Positions 47,301 to 58,537 of a DNA stretch of 64,000 bases are shown piece by piece (within the stretch, counting starts at the first letter, position 1; every line of letters begins with the position of its first letter). The notes under the pieces are model-generated. The model was not told where the DNA came from and ran no database searches. It was given only the letters and a program-made list of their open reading frames with translations. Origin of the DNA: Nematostella vectensis (Eukaryota; Cnidaria; Anthozoa; Actiniaria; Edwardsiidae); NCBI RefSeq assembly GCF_932526225.1, contig NC_064048.1, forward strand, positions 6,306,627 to 6,370,626, written 5' to 3'. The position numbers and the translations under genes are program-made.

Positions 47301-50300
47301 TAAAATTCAGAGACGGCAATACCACAAAATATTGGCGAAGTGTTTTCTATTGCAATGCTACCCACAATGAAGCGAAGAATAGTTTAAAGTCGAGAATTGT
47401 ATGCGAAAAAAGAAAATATCGTTTTGTTGTAGGTTTCAAAAACAGCGCGCGCTCGTGAGAATGTCGTCATTCTTGATTGCGAATGCAGCGCGCGCGCATT
47501 AAAAAATATCTGCTAAAAATTTTGCAATACACCAAAAACTGGAAATCGACTCTGCCAAATTTTCGTCTTTAATGAGACTTCTTCAGGGCAGACTGAAGAA
47601 GGTGAATCGTTACAAGCTTATTTACATCAGAATAGTGGCGCGAGACGCAAAAACATTACAACTGACAAAAACGCGCATTTTCTAGAATAGCGCGCGCTAT
47701 GGATAAAAAGAATTTACACATCTCTACTGGGTTCCTATTACAAAAAAAGTCATCACTATTATGACCAAAATACCTCAATATTACAGATTTGAGTTATTCA
47801 CGCGAACGCGTGTTTTATAGGGTCCATACGAACCACATACCATTTGGAAGATGAAAATATAATAAAATTGACAAAGTCTATAAAGTCTGAAAGGTTATAT
47901 GGACTTTAAAAAGTCAAGAAAAACAACAATGCTCAATATTTCTCTTCCTTCCCCCTCCCTTGACCATCAACCGCTGAGCTCATCGTTCTGCGGTCGCAGA
48001 AATTACCCATGCAAACTTGCAAACTTTGTACCAATATTTTCATCTTGGCTCAGATCGATTTTGGCAAAACAATTTCTCGATATTGTGCCGAATTTTGTCA
48101 TCAATCGGCCCTCCATGTACCAAAATGCGAGCGTATATAGCTCTCCTGGGCCTATTCTGTGAGTATGCTCTTTAAAATATTTGTTTTTCATTGTCTTGGC
48201 TTAGATATAGAACAGAGATTTCTTGCTGTTTCAAATCGGGTCGAATGGCGCATGAACTAGGAACCTAAATCATTTCTATAATAACTTAATAACTCTGAAT
48301 CTTAAGGGTAAAACTCGCTCTAAAATGAAGGTTTAGAGATCTCTATTTTTATTTACTAGCTGACTATTATTCATACGTCATATCCTTGCTAAAGCTACTT
48401 TTTTCTTGAGAATATTCTGATGAATTCCAATCGAGAATTGAATGAACTTTCTGTAAACAAACTTTCCTACTTTGGATTTGTAAGTTGAGTTACAGTTAGA
48501 TACTTTTGTTAGATAATAAATGTGTGCCGAATAATTTCGGATAAGCAAACATTTCTAATACAACACTAGTACAATTTTCTACATTAATTATTTATCTCAA
48601 AAGTTACCGTATGTCTTTGCTAATCAGTTACCCAAAATTATGATTACGTCATGCTTTCGAGATATAGAAATAACAATAATTACTTTGTTTTTAGCTACTT
48701 ACAGAATGCTTTGTTTGTCTGTCTGCTAGTGATTCTAAAACAGATAAAATGCTTTTGCTAGATATGCTTATGTTTGTTAAACTTTCACAGGTTACCACAT
48801 TCAGTTCAAATAAGTTATCAGGAGCATGTTTTGGAAATTTTGAGAAGATGAAATTTTCTATTGTTAGTGCCATTGTCAACAGTTTACTTCCTAAGGTTTG
48901 ACAGAAAACTCAAATGACAAGAGACAAAAGGATCTTTTAGAGTCCACGCTATTTGACAGGCCATTCGCTCACTCCCATCCTCACAATTTTTTTTGCAATT
49001 TTTCGCATTTCCATTAAAAAATCATTGGAGATTGTTAGGTGATCAACCAGAAGGGAACTGGTGACAATGAAGCTGACAATGATAACAATATAATATTTCG
49101 AGATGATTCATGTGCCAACAGAACTGGAAATTATCCCCCTCTTATCTTACACATAACACAACATATAAACATAAATACAAGGCAAACCATCATTTTCGTT
49201 TTGATAAGTGATTATTTTATTTTCATAGTGCTTGTTTTAAAACACGGTAAATACCGTGTTATCAAAGATAAGAAGAGAGCTTGGGATTCCTATGCCCTAG
49301 CTAGCTAACTAAACTCTGATTTTTATTTAGCAAGGAATTTATTTCTATTAATAATAAGTTCAACCTAATGACATTTATAACTTCTTGTCTACTTCCCTTG
49401 TCAAGATTGCCTTTATTTTGTTCTCTCCTTCCTTCCATGCAACTCTGTATTCCTTTGAATTTTGTATCCTTTTAACATTCATCTCAAGAATGAAATGCTT
49501 TTAGCCCCTCATCTCTTATTCCCCTCCAGTAACCCCCATACCATACTTTACCCCGTCAGCTGTCAAGGCAGGCTACCTTCACCCTAAAAGCACATTTGTT
49601 TTTCATTTTTCAGGCACCATAGGTGTGTCTTCTAGTACAACATCTCCACCCAACCCAGAATGCCCAAGTATGCATCGGTCTGCAAAGTCCTTGGAAAAGG
49701 CTCTGACATTATACACCAAGGAAAAGACAAAGTGCCAAGTCAACCAGCTATGTTCAGGTAGTGATCACTGAAAAGCAAAAATAAAAAAAATAAAAATCAA
49801 TGATCTTATTAATTATTAATATTGAATTTGGAAATGATTTGTTATTTAATTGGTTTGACTTGAAGACTATGACTTAGACTTATATGACAGTGTTTTTCTT
49901 TTCTAATATTTATTGTCATGTGACATCTCATGCAAAAACCAACCACAGAGTTTTCTGTTCTTTGGCTAAACTCACAGCTCATCACAGAATGCTTGTGGCT
50001 AGTAAACAAGCGCGTAATTTGGCTTTCTCTTTGTAATCCGCGTAATCCACAAATTTCTGCGTAATCCCGCGTAATTTAGCTAAGTTCTGAAAGACAAAAC
50101 ATTTAAGTGCACAGCTGATGTGTTCTTTTAGGGTTCTTACCTCTATTTCTCATAAAAAAAGACAGACATTCTTCGTAAGAGTGTGATATTTTGAACTGAA
50201 TTTCACAAATTAAATGACTAGGCGTTCTTTGCTAAACCTAGGATTAAGGCCTAGGACTAATAATAAAATACCTTTTATAATTGGCTGGTGGCTATTTTGA

Positions 50301-53300
50301 GTTTTTTTCCGCATAATTCCAGAAGCCCTGAGTAAAGCAAGGCCCAAGCTGTTATCAAACTCTCACTGTCGATCATACTCTCCCAACTGGTATCCTACAG
50401 AAAAAATACAAAATACTTAGTCTAATATTCTATAAAATTTTACAGATAAATTTTGTGTAAGTTAAGAAGGGATTCATAATGTATTGGGGAAATAAAAACA
50501 ACCATTGTTACTTGAAAATGTACTGGTTATCTTGTTCAAAAGCAAAAGAATATGATGTCCATATATCATTCCCATTTTCTAGATGGACAGGAGCAAAAAA
50601 TGGCAAAGTTCATATTGTCATGTTAGCTTATATTTGTTTGATTTTTTGCATAGAATGTTCCTTGTTTAATAAAACAAAATAAGCTTTAGTACTTTTTGGT
50701 AGATAATCCGTTTTTGAGATATTGCAAATTTTAAAACTCTTGATTTTCCTGAAGTTGCTCAATTTGGGTGAAAATGCCACTTTTTCCACGATCTATGACA
50801 ACTTTGGTCAATCATATATCAAGAACGGATCATCTACAAAAAATACCAAAACTTATTACAAAAAATATTATGCAAGGAGCCTCTAGGCAAAATATAAAAC
50901 AAAAAGTAAGCTAAAACAACCTTACAATTTTAATTTTGCCATTTTTTGCTCCTGTTCTCTAGATATGGCAAATTGCACATAGCAAATTCACCATTCAATC
51001 CTTTGCAAGCACTTGGCCACCCAACCAAAGAAAGCACAGTTTATCTGAAAACTATTCTGGTATTTATTTCTATGCCAGAAGAGGCTTGTTCAAATTAATA
51101 GTCTAATGTCTAATGCATTTCACTGCTTTGAAAATTGAAAGAATCAGCTGTTTAGCCGTTTGTTACATTCCTTACTCACGTTTTCACAACGGAAGGCTTG
51201 CGCCAATTTTGTAGCAGCTCACGGCTCGTAAACGGAATGCACGCACCCGCATCACAGGTTATCTTGCGGAACAGAACAGCTCTAAGGTCGGTTTTCGCAT
51301 GAGTAGTCACATATACTCGTTACATATGCTCATTGAGGAGATGGATTTTAATTCTAAGTGATAGAAACACAGATTTGACCTACATCAATTTTGACCCCTT
51401 TGTTTTTTTATAAGACACCTTTCAGACATGCCTCTCTCTGCCCTGATAAATTTAAAAGATTCTGTCATTTATAGCTATCAAAAGAGAACTGGAAAGGTTT
51501 GACTGGAAGTCTGATTCACATTGTTTGGGTCAGGCTGGAGGCCACCCTCAGGGACAGCTGCTTTTCTAGAATACCCAAACGGATAGTTTGTGCACCCAAT
51601 TTTATACCCTAAGTGTAGGACAAGCATATGTGCCTTTTTTTTTTCAAAAGCCCACCCTGTAGTTTGTATCACCAGTACCTGATATATTGACTTTAATTTT
51701 CTAGGGCTTATGTGTAATGGAACACATCATGGTAATGATTTCTTCATGCGATTTGAGCTGAAGCAGTGTGGTAAACCCTCGGTACACCTGGACCTTAAAT
51801 ACCCTGCCAAGGGCATTGGCGTGCACAGAGATCTGAGTGATGGAGCTGTCAAACTTAACCAGCTCATGGAGCTGCGTCTGACCTTGAAGCGAGATAAAAA
51901 CCTTCTACAAGTCGAGGTTAGAATTACATATTGTCCTGTAATTATATGCTCCTGCTCAATGGCGAGTCACACGAAGCATCCATCTCCATCGGCTAATTCA
52001 AACAAGTAACCAAGATATTTTCAATCAAATATTGCAAATAACATAACAGACTTCACTTGGGAACTGTAGTTTCCTTGTGAGTAATCTGCTGTATTTTCAA
52101 TGATAAACAATAACAAAGGAGTGGGTGTTCGACATTTTTTAAGCTCTCATAAGCCACCAGCTTCAATTATGAAATCAATTTCAATCTCCTGTTAAGCGTA
52201 CAATGAAGGGATGTAGATAGTGGCATTCTAGACTTGCTTGCTAAGTTATGGAGAAAATGTCCACCCAGAAACAAGGCCCCTTATTAGTAAGGTCTTCTAA
52301 TTTCCTTTTCAAAATGTGTTCGGGTTAACTTCTTTTAATTCCACAGGCTGGTGTCTACTCTTGCTTTCTCGGAACGTGCACAAAAGTTATTCCTTTAATG
52401 CCAAAGCAGATAGTATGTGTTGATATGTCTAAATGTAAAGGTGAGGATTCAATGCTTGTGAAAATCTGGGGCAAAGAGCATGTGATACACCATCTTTCCT
52501 ACTGCCAGGGTCACCTACAACACCTACAACACCTACAACATTTACCATAAATGATCTACTAATAAGGGCCCATTTATTTGTTTTTATTTAATATTATTAA
52601 ATTTCGATTGTCCAAAGGGGGGCGTTTAATAGATAAGAGGCATTTATTAGAGAGGGGCGTTCTTTACAGACTATGAAAATATAACAAACCCAAGTGCAGT
52701 AGGGCTCTAGTCTCAGTTAGGATCACGTTAAATTAAAGCCTGCGTAGCAAGCATTTCTTGACATTAAGCAAGTCTCATGCAGTAGAAGGAAAACTCAGAT
52801 TAATAAATTTGATTTATATTACCAAAATTCCTATGTCTGTTTTTAAGCTTTGAGGGAGGGTAGGGGGGGGCATTTAATGAAGAGGGACGTTTATTAGAGA
52901 GGGGTGTTCATTACAAACTTGATAGCTTATGGGGGCATTTATAAGATAGGAGACATTCTTTAGATAGGGGGCGTTCATTAGATCATTTATGGTATGTCTT
53001 CTGATTTAATTTCTGAAGTATTTAACCTTCAGGGATTTTGAAAGCATCTCCCTTGTTTTGATGCTCTTCTATCCAAGTACTGCTTCACTTTCCGTAGGGT
53101 GTAACTCTTACTCAAATTTAGTTGCAAAGAAAGATTTTTGTGATTTAGTGTTTCTGGTCAATATTTTGCATCTAACACAAAATTACAAATTTTAGTAACT
53201 ATTATCCGTTTTGCAAAATTTCTGAATTAGTTCTGAGCACTGTTGCCAGGAGGTAGCACAGAGTGCTATGTGTTTCAGTGTCTAACTTTTTTTGTGTGTT

Positions 53301-55829
53301 TTTGTATGCATTTAACAGGATACAACACGTCTTCAGACTTCCCATGTAACCCATCTATTCCACCCACCTTTCCTTCTACCTTCCCTTCTTCCCCAATATC
53401 ACGAAAAGGTACAAGTATGTCGTCTATAGTTTAATTAAAAATGTTTCAGTTTTTCTGTATATTGAATGTCAGATCCATGTCATTAAAATTGCATATGATT
53501 AAATCTAAGCTAAATCATCTAAAAAAAAGAAACTAAAACACTGCATATTTTACTTCGATGATACTAAATAAAAAACATTGTGCCAAAATACTTTTTAGGG
53601 GGGTGGGGTGCTTATTCAATATTAGGTGCCTGAGGAGTGGCTAGCTAATTAGAAAGGGAGGTGCTTGTTGGAAGTTGGGTGCTTAAGGGCCTATGGTATT
53701 ATCTTTTGAGTCCGTTGCTAGGGAAATTTGTTTGTTTTATAAAAGCTTCTGTCTTTTGTCAAATCTCTTGGAACTTTCAACAAAAGTGTTTTAGACATAA
53801 ATGACACAAGTGATGACGTCATCTGACCCCTCCCATGGCCACTTGACCCAGAACAGAAAAACGTTTCTGAAAAGGGAATTGAATTTGATCGGAGAAGGAT
53901 GTTGGAGAAGCTACTGTTCAAATCTAACATAATATTTTTGCAGAAATATTTTAACATTACTATTTTCTAAAAGTTCACGCATCGGATTTGCGAAATTTTG
54001 ATACCGCAAGAAATGGTGAATTTTTATGTTCTTCGAAAACCACATATTTGGTAATAACTTTTTCATTTCTTCAAAAATCAAAAATCCCATGCGCTAAGTT
54101 GTTAGGAATGGTAATATCAATTGTTTGATTGAAAAAAATTCACAATTGTTGTTAAATGTTCAAATTGACTCGCAAAAACATAAATTGCATTTCTTTTCTA
54201 CAAAATGTCGAAAGTTTATTTCAGTCTCTTGGAAAAAAGAAAAAGGAAAATTAGAGCTGGAGTTTCGAAGAAAATAAAAATAAAAAAAAAGACTCGGCCA
54301 GGGATTGAACCCGGAAAGCTTGCTTACGAGTCAAACACGCTAACCACTGGGCCACGGAACCAAGTTGGCATGCGCGCGTCGATTTTAGTCTATTTAACTA
54401 AATGTAGCTCTTTTCCCTTTCGTAGCAACGGAGTTTCGTAGCAACGAGATAGTACCATAGGCCCTTAAACAAGCATTTACAGAATAACATGATATTGCAT
54501 TGGTGCTGTTAGAGAGGGGGGGATCAGTTTCTATTTCTGATCACCCCATGAGCAATTTCCTGCTGTACCTATAAATTGTGCAGTTATTCAGGCTCGTACT
54601 CAGGTTTTTTCTTGAGTGGGGGGTAAAATCCGAAAAAGTTGACCTAATATTTCCAGGGGGGGGGGGGGGGGAATGAGCTCTCTGATAAAAATCTGACCAC
54701 CCACGAAAGAACAAAAAGGGATTTTTTTATGCCTTTGCAGTATCTTCACGGGATGTTTATTGTCGGGTTTGGCTATATACCAGAGTGATCTAGCTTATGC
54801 TTTATAGTTTTGTCTACAAATAACACGTCCATTGGGAACCGAAAGTGGACCTTCAGCGATTGTGTGTGTGTGTGTGTGGGGGGGGGGGGGGGGTGGGGGC
54901 GGCATTCACACCACCTGCAACCCCCCTGGGTATGGGCCTGTTCTTATAGAAGCCTTAATATATTTACACTTTAGAGTTGATTGAAAGGATAGGCTTTGAA
55001 GTTGGGGGCGGGTGCAGGAAATGCTTGCAACACATATATGCCAACTCTCTCAGATTCCTTGAAATATATATAAGCTTTGCAACAAGTCTTTTTGCTTACG
55101 TTCAACTCAACAAATATTAGCAAAAATTGGTTTTGAATCTGTTGATCTCTAATTTTGTAGGTCAAATGACAGGACCGACAGGATCGACCTCTACAACCCC
55201 ATCTAATGGAGTGATCTATGCCCACAGGAAAGGTGACTATCTAATCTCTATCTGGGGTACATCTTCCTTCTCCTACCACTCATCATCTTTTGGTCTCAGC
55301 CATGATGGCCCTCACATGGCACTTCAACATCCTGCAGTTTGCCATTGCACTTGGCTGATTCCTGTGGGATCCAGGAGACCATAATTCCTTTGTATCAACT
55401 CTTTCTAGGGGCACCTTTTCTAGCCACTTTCACTTCTAAACTAAGGAAGTTCACTGAGAACGGATGCTCTCAAAAGAGCATCAGAGATAGTGCTCTGTTG
55501 CTGTTTCCCTTGCACTTGCTATATACACATGTTCTTACAATTAGCCTACAGCCAGAATGAAATCTCTATTGGAGGGGCTAGCTTTATTCAATATAAATGA
55601 CCTGTTAAAAACTGATTACATTTTCTCATTACCAGACCCTGATGCACACCATATGTCTGTCGGAATGGCTGTGGGTATAGGTGTGGCCTGTCTATTCGGT
55701 ATACTGATCATCATTGGCTCTGTTTTCTACTACAGACGCTTTCGGCGCTCGCGTCTCAGAGCTGCCTATTATAATGACATCTCTATGAATGATCCTCTTT
55801 ATGAGGATTTTGGCCCTGAAATTGCATGA
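32389..55829 (+). CDS. Tandem-cassette type I membrane protein locus (3 ectodomain cassettes, one membrane anchor)
   Basis: I do not recognise the family. Each cassette has a start exon S (34 nt, MRAYIALLGLF plus one base) and ectodomain exons a (144), b (212), c (94) and d (90). Copy A: S 32389-32422, a 33874-34017, b 35964-36175, c 36605-36698, d 37575-37664. The constant exons are e 55161-55232 and f 55636-55829. S+a+b+c+d+e+f is 840 nt, a 279-residue protein. It has a signal peptide (about 1-18), an ectodomain with ~10 Cys, a Pro/Ser/Thr stalk (d, e) and a membrane helix at about 222-248. A basic stop-transfer RRFRRSR and a short tail with Tyr 260, 261 and 271 (DPLYEDF) follow. The a-d block is 540 nt and phase 1 at both ends, so one, two or three cassettes could join in frame (up to 639 aa). 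Splice choice is inferred. Confidence 0.8.
33128..33325. mobile_element. Decayed MITE, family 1, in cassette A intron (also 41003-41205, 48865-49067)
   Basis: Ends GCCATTGTCAACAGTTTACT and AACTGGTGACAATGAGGCT are mutated family-1 termini, with a recognisable AT-rich core. It was present before the tandem duplication because all three units carry it. Confidence 0.7.
34837..35227. mobile_element. Long-arm foldback element in cassette A (also ~42716-43103, ~50578-50965)
   Basis: About 390 bp whose halves are imperfect complements over ~150 bp. The outer ends are CTAGATGGACAGGAGCAAAA and TTTTGCTCCTGTTCTCTAGA. Conserved inner pairs are AAACAAAATAAGCTTTAGTA and ACTAAAACTTATTTTGTTTT. It lies in the intron between exons a and b. 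No coding frame is supported. Confidence 0.85.
36804..37253. mobile_element. G-rich MITE in the cassette intron between exons c and d (also ~44684-45131, ~52546-52993)
   Basis: Ends TACCATAAATGACCTACTAA and TTAGATCATTTATGGTA are inverted repeats. The interior has several degenerate GGGGGCGTTTATTAGA-type blocks. It is present in all three units. Confidence 0.75.
38567..38637 (-). repeat. tRNA-derived SINE head or tRNA pseudogene, unit A
   Basis: The minus strand carries a box A-like TGGCCCAGTGG, a box B GGTTCAATCCC, a pairable T arm and an anticodon-loop-like CTCGTAA. The acceptor arms (GGTTCCG and CCGAGTC) and the D and anticodon stems do not pair properly, so a working tRNA is unlikely. Copies are at 46429-46499 and 54291-54361. 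Confidence 0.75.
40263..45546 (+). other. Cassette B exons of the membrane protein locus
   Basis: S 40263-40296, a 41752-41895, b 43843-44054, c 44485-44578, d 45457-45546. All splice sites and exon lengths match cassette A. The protein differs from A at seven positions, all in the last third of exon b or in exon c. A start codon and signal peptide are present. No stalk or membrane exon lies between this cassette and the next. Confidence 0.8.
46429..46499 (-). repeat. tRNA-derived sequence, unit B
   Basis: Same element as 38567-38637, with small differences such as GGAAAGCTT for GGAACGCTT on the plus strand. Box A and box B are intact. Confidence 0.75.
48125..53408 (+). other. Cassette C exons of the membrane protein locus
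   Basis: S 48125-48158, a 49614-49757, b 51705-51916, c 52347-52440, d 53319-53408. By eye it is identical to cassette B in all exons. It lies closest to the constant exons e and f, so it gives the simplest complete transcript. Confidence 0.8.
54291..54361 (-). repeat. tRNA-derived sequence, unit C
   Basis: Identical by eye to the unit B copy at 46429-46499. Confidence 0.75.
54589..54940. mobile_element. MITE holding the tandem-duplication breakpoint
   Basis: Ends CAGGCTCGTACTCAGG and CCTGGGTATGGGCCTG are inverted repeats. Units A and B contain only the left part (38866-39145 and 46728-47007), cut at the internal G run where the next unit begins. Unit C keeps the whole element. Confidence 0.8.
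55161..55829 (+). other. Constant stalk and transmembrane/cytoplasmic exons
   Basis: Exon e (55161-55232) encodes a Thr/Ser-rich stalk and is phase 1 at both ends. Exon f (55636-55829) encodes DPDAHHMS, a ~27-residue hydrophobic helix, RRFRRSR and a tail ending LYEDFGPEIA then TGA. Both occur only once, after unit C. The intron between them (55233-55635) shows nothing recognised. Confidence 0.82.
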
Positions 55830-56825
55830 GGTGTGTACTAGAGAAAACATCTGTTACCCTCAAGCCTGTCAGGAAGCTCTTGACATACCACACAGTCATA
55901 TAGACCAATAGCGGTAGATAGCTGGATAATGCACAGGCACTTAACCCTCATACCGGGACAACAATGTCTACCTAACCCTCATACTGGGCCCTGTAGGGAA
56001 GTCTACTATAGGCTAAAGGGGACGCCAATGTCCTGCAGGTGCCAAGCCTGGGGTACTTCTAGAGCTCTGCCCATCCCCCCACCCCCTCAGCCAAAAAAGT
56101 GGCATGTCCTTATTGAAAGATGGCCTAAGTTTAATCAAATTCCTTTTTTTTGTGTGTGATGTAGAAGTAGGAGCTCTTTTTAAACCTACCACCCAAAGTG
56201 ATTGCTACTACTTCTTAATAATTTTTGCCATTCCCATTTGGAAATTGTGGTTTTCCTTGAGATATAGTCAAATACCATTGTTACTTTATGTTGGTAGTAA
56301 ATAATGTGTTAAACCATGCAAAATCAAATTTTTAAATTACATGCACTAGTATTCCAATAATGATAATTCAATTATATTTTCATGCATGAAATATAAAGCA
56401 AGCCCCCAAAAATACTTGTTTTAGCCTGTAAGGATACACGGGGGTTGTTTGATAAATGGCAAATAATATTATTTTGTTATTGCCTTGCATAACGGTATGC
56501 CAAAAAGCATTTCTTTTATTGCTGCTGCTGCTGTTGTTGTTGCTAATGCTGTTGTTGTTGTTGTTGTTGTTGTTGTTGATGTTGTCAATGTTATCCTACC
56601 AAGATCAGTAATTGCCATGAAAAAAAAAACAGTCAAGAGGGTTAGTGTTTGCCAAATATAAGACTGTTGTTGCTTGCTAGCTTGATATTTGAAGGGGATA
56701 TGGTAGTTAAGAATATATATTCTTTGCTTGAAAATGTTAGACGAGTATATAGAAGATTTTACGTTGTATTTATCACTGCAAACTGTAAATATTATGCAAG
56801 GAATTGCTTGTAGAATTGTCACATG
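55830..56825 (+). other. 3' UTR of the membrane protein gene
   Basis: About 1 kb from the TGA to the poly(A) signals. It includes a CTG/TTG trinucleotide repeat at 56519-56590 (GCTGCTGCTGTTGTTGTTG) and two copies of a TTAACCCTCATACYGGG-type 20-mer near 55940 and 55973. No further gene is supported. Confidence 0.6.
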
Positions 56826-56842
56826 AATAAAATAGCAATAAA
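56826..56842 (+). terminator. Poly(A) signals of the membrane protein gene
   Basis: Two overlapping-range AATAAA hexamers (56826-56831 and 56837-56842) about 1 kb after the stop codon. Confidence 0.75.
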
Positions 56843-57056
56843 AAGCAACTGGTAATACATGCTTTAGGGCTAATATTTTTGGAAATGACTAGTAGGAACA
56901 TGGCTGTGCCCCCCTCCCCCCCCCCCTTTCCAGATGCTTCTGCATTGTGCCCCCACTACACTCTTTTTTTATAAGAATCTTTTATGCCGAGGCTCAGAAA
57001 GCAGAAAAAAATTCTTTTCTAGTCCTGATGCAGAATCAAATCCTGCTTATAGTAAC

Positions 57057-57222
57057 AACATTATTGCTATTGATCATAAGTGTAATTCTCTTCCTAATGA
57101 TTCATTGGGTTCCTTAATTCCTTAATACACTAAAGTTTAAGAACATCGTTAAGAACATATTCAGCCTTAAAATGTACCAAAAATAACAATGGCCCAGCCT
57201 CAACTGAAAATTAGACGTTCTT
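57057..57222 (+). repeat. Dispersed repeat, copy 2
   Basis: Matches 11255-11428 (see that entry). It lies in the intergenic region 56843-57611, which otherwise holds only a C-rich tract near 56910-56928 and the presumed promoter of the next gene. Confidence 0.65.
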
Positions 57223-57611
57223 ATAAGAAAGAGTATGTACAGCTCTGCCCTATCATTTCTGAAATCTTTTCTGAAATATTAAAACCTCCCCTTTTTAGTA
57301 AAACCTTTCTGTAAATTCGCTGAAATGTGCTATTTGCTACGTTTACAAAACGAAAATCAATTACGTGACTCGACGCACCCAGGTATATTATTCTAAGGCA
57401 TTTCAGGAAAGAAAGTTTTGAACCTTACTCCAAGACCGGAAGTTTCGCCCCTCACTGCCTTCCCCAAACTTCCGGTTTCTACGCTTGTAACCAAGCCCTC
57501 CGGTGAGCCCGCGTTTCGAACAAAAAGTTCTGGAAGGAAATTGCCGAGAAGGCGAAGATGAAGGGATAAAAATACGATATATCTCGTGATCGACGCTGAA
57601 AATTAAGCAAA

Positions 57612-58073
57612 ATGGGTCAGATGTGTGGAGTACACTGCTCATGTTGGACTATGTGTAGCTGTTGTTGCAAAGGCACGGCACCTCCGAGATATGCAAAGTA
57701 TACCGCCGATTCTGATGTCGACTTCGATAAAATTGTTGGTGATTTGTTGGAGTTAGATCCTATACAATTTGACAGAGAAACTGGGATGTCCAAAATAAGG
57801 ATATGGATTGAGTCGATTATACCTATAGCAGGGCTACCTCAGAGTTTCATTGCTGTCAGCCAAGCGAAATGCATAAAGTACTGGCAAGCTATTCAGAGCA
57901 AACCCGCGGCTAAACTCAGTGGATCTTACGTGCGATTTCTGTTTGAAAAGAGGGACAATGGAGAGTTACCAAGACTGTTAATCGAGCACAAAGGCAAATC
58001 AGTCATCGTTAGAAGCCCGGGAGAAAACTCAAGATTAAAGCCAAGTTCCAAAGATCCCGAAGTGCACGTCTAG
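57612..58073 (+). CDS. Uncharacterised 153-residue protein with Cys-rich lipidation-type N-terminus
   Basis: A single open frame from an ATG in good context (AAAATGGGT) to TAG. The N-terminus MGQMCG has Gly2 free for N-myristoylation and Cys at 5, 9, 11, 15, 17, 18 and 19, a typical palmitoylation or membrane-anchoring cluster (inferred). The rest is soluble-looking: an acidic stretch at about 33-50 (DSDVDFDKIVGDLLELD), a hydrophobic patch IRIWIESIIPIAGLP at about 62-76, and a basic, charged C-terminus. There is no second membrane segment. I do not recognise the family. It has its own poly(A) signal ~460 bp downstream, so it is probably an intronless gene. Confidence 0.72.
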   Translation: MGQMCGVHCSCWTMCSCCCKGTAPPRYAKYTADSDVDFDKIVGDLLELDPIQFDRETGMSKIRIWIESIIPIAGLPQSFIAVSQAKCIKYWQAIQSKPAAKLSGSYVRFLFEKRDNGELPRLLIEHKGKSVIVRSPGENSRLKPSSKDPEVHV

Positions 58074-58531
58074 GAACTAATGTTTTATTTAATTTTCAAT
58101 TTTTAACGTATGCGGGACGCTGTTTATCTGCTATGGATTACATTCTATTATTTGAAAAAGCCAGAACAGATGATTTTGAGATTGTTTCCATGAATATTTT
58201 AGATAATTTGAAGTATTTATTCAAAACTTAATGCTTGTAATCTAACGCAAGGGCAAATGGATTTTTAAAATTGTTCTAATTTATTGAAGGCTTGAAAAGG
58301 CTTTTTAAAGCCTTTAAAAAGCGTACGTCAGAAGTTGCTCATATGAAGGAAAACTGTTAGTAATGAATTTGTTATATTATTTGAACATTTTATTATCAAG
58401 ATTCGCTACTCAAAATGATGATGAAATAGTATGAATGGCAAAATGTTTTACAGTAGCAGACTTAACACAATAATGTTGTTTGAAAGTTTTGCACAATTGT
58501 GCCGTTGGCCCAAAATAGCTTGATACAAATC

Positions 58532-58537
58532 AATAAA
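58532..58537 (+). terminator. Poly(A) signal of the 153-aa gene
   Basis: AATAAA about 460 bp after the stop codon, in an AT-rich 3' UTR with no other frame. Confidence 0.65.

Larger units (their letters stand above)
47008..54893 (+). repeat. Tandem unit C (~7.9 kb)
   Basis: Third copy, matching B until about 54490. Its final ~400 bp then carry substitutions, a one-base deletion and a ~20-base insertion relative to A and B. Past the G run at 54879-54893 the sequence continues into unique DNA, so this right end looks ancestral. Confidence 0.93.

Noticed and set aside
56469-56822. Minus-strand frame with a poly-Thr run
   Set aside because: It is produced by the CTG/TTG microsatellite in a 3' UTR and has no supporting context.
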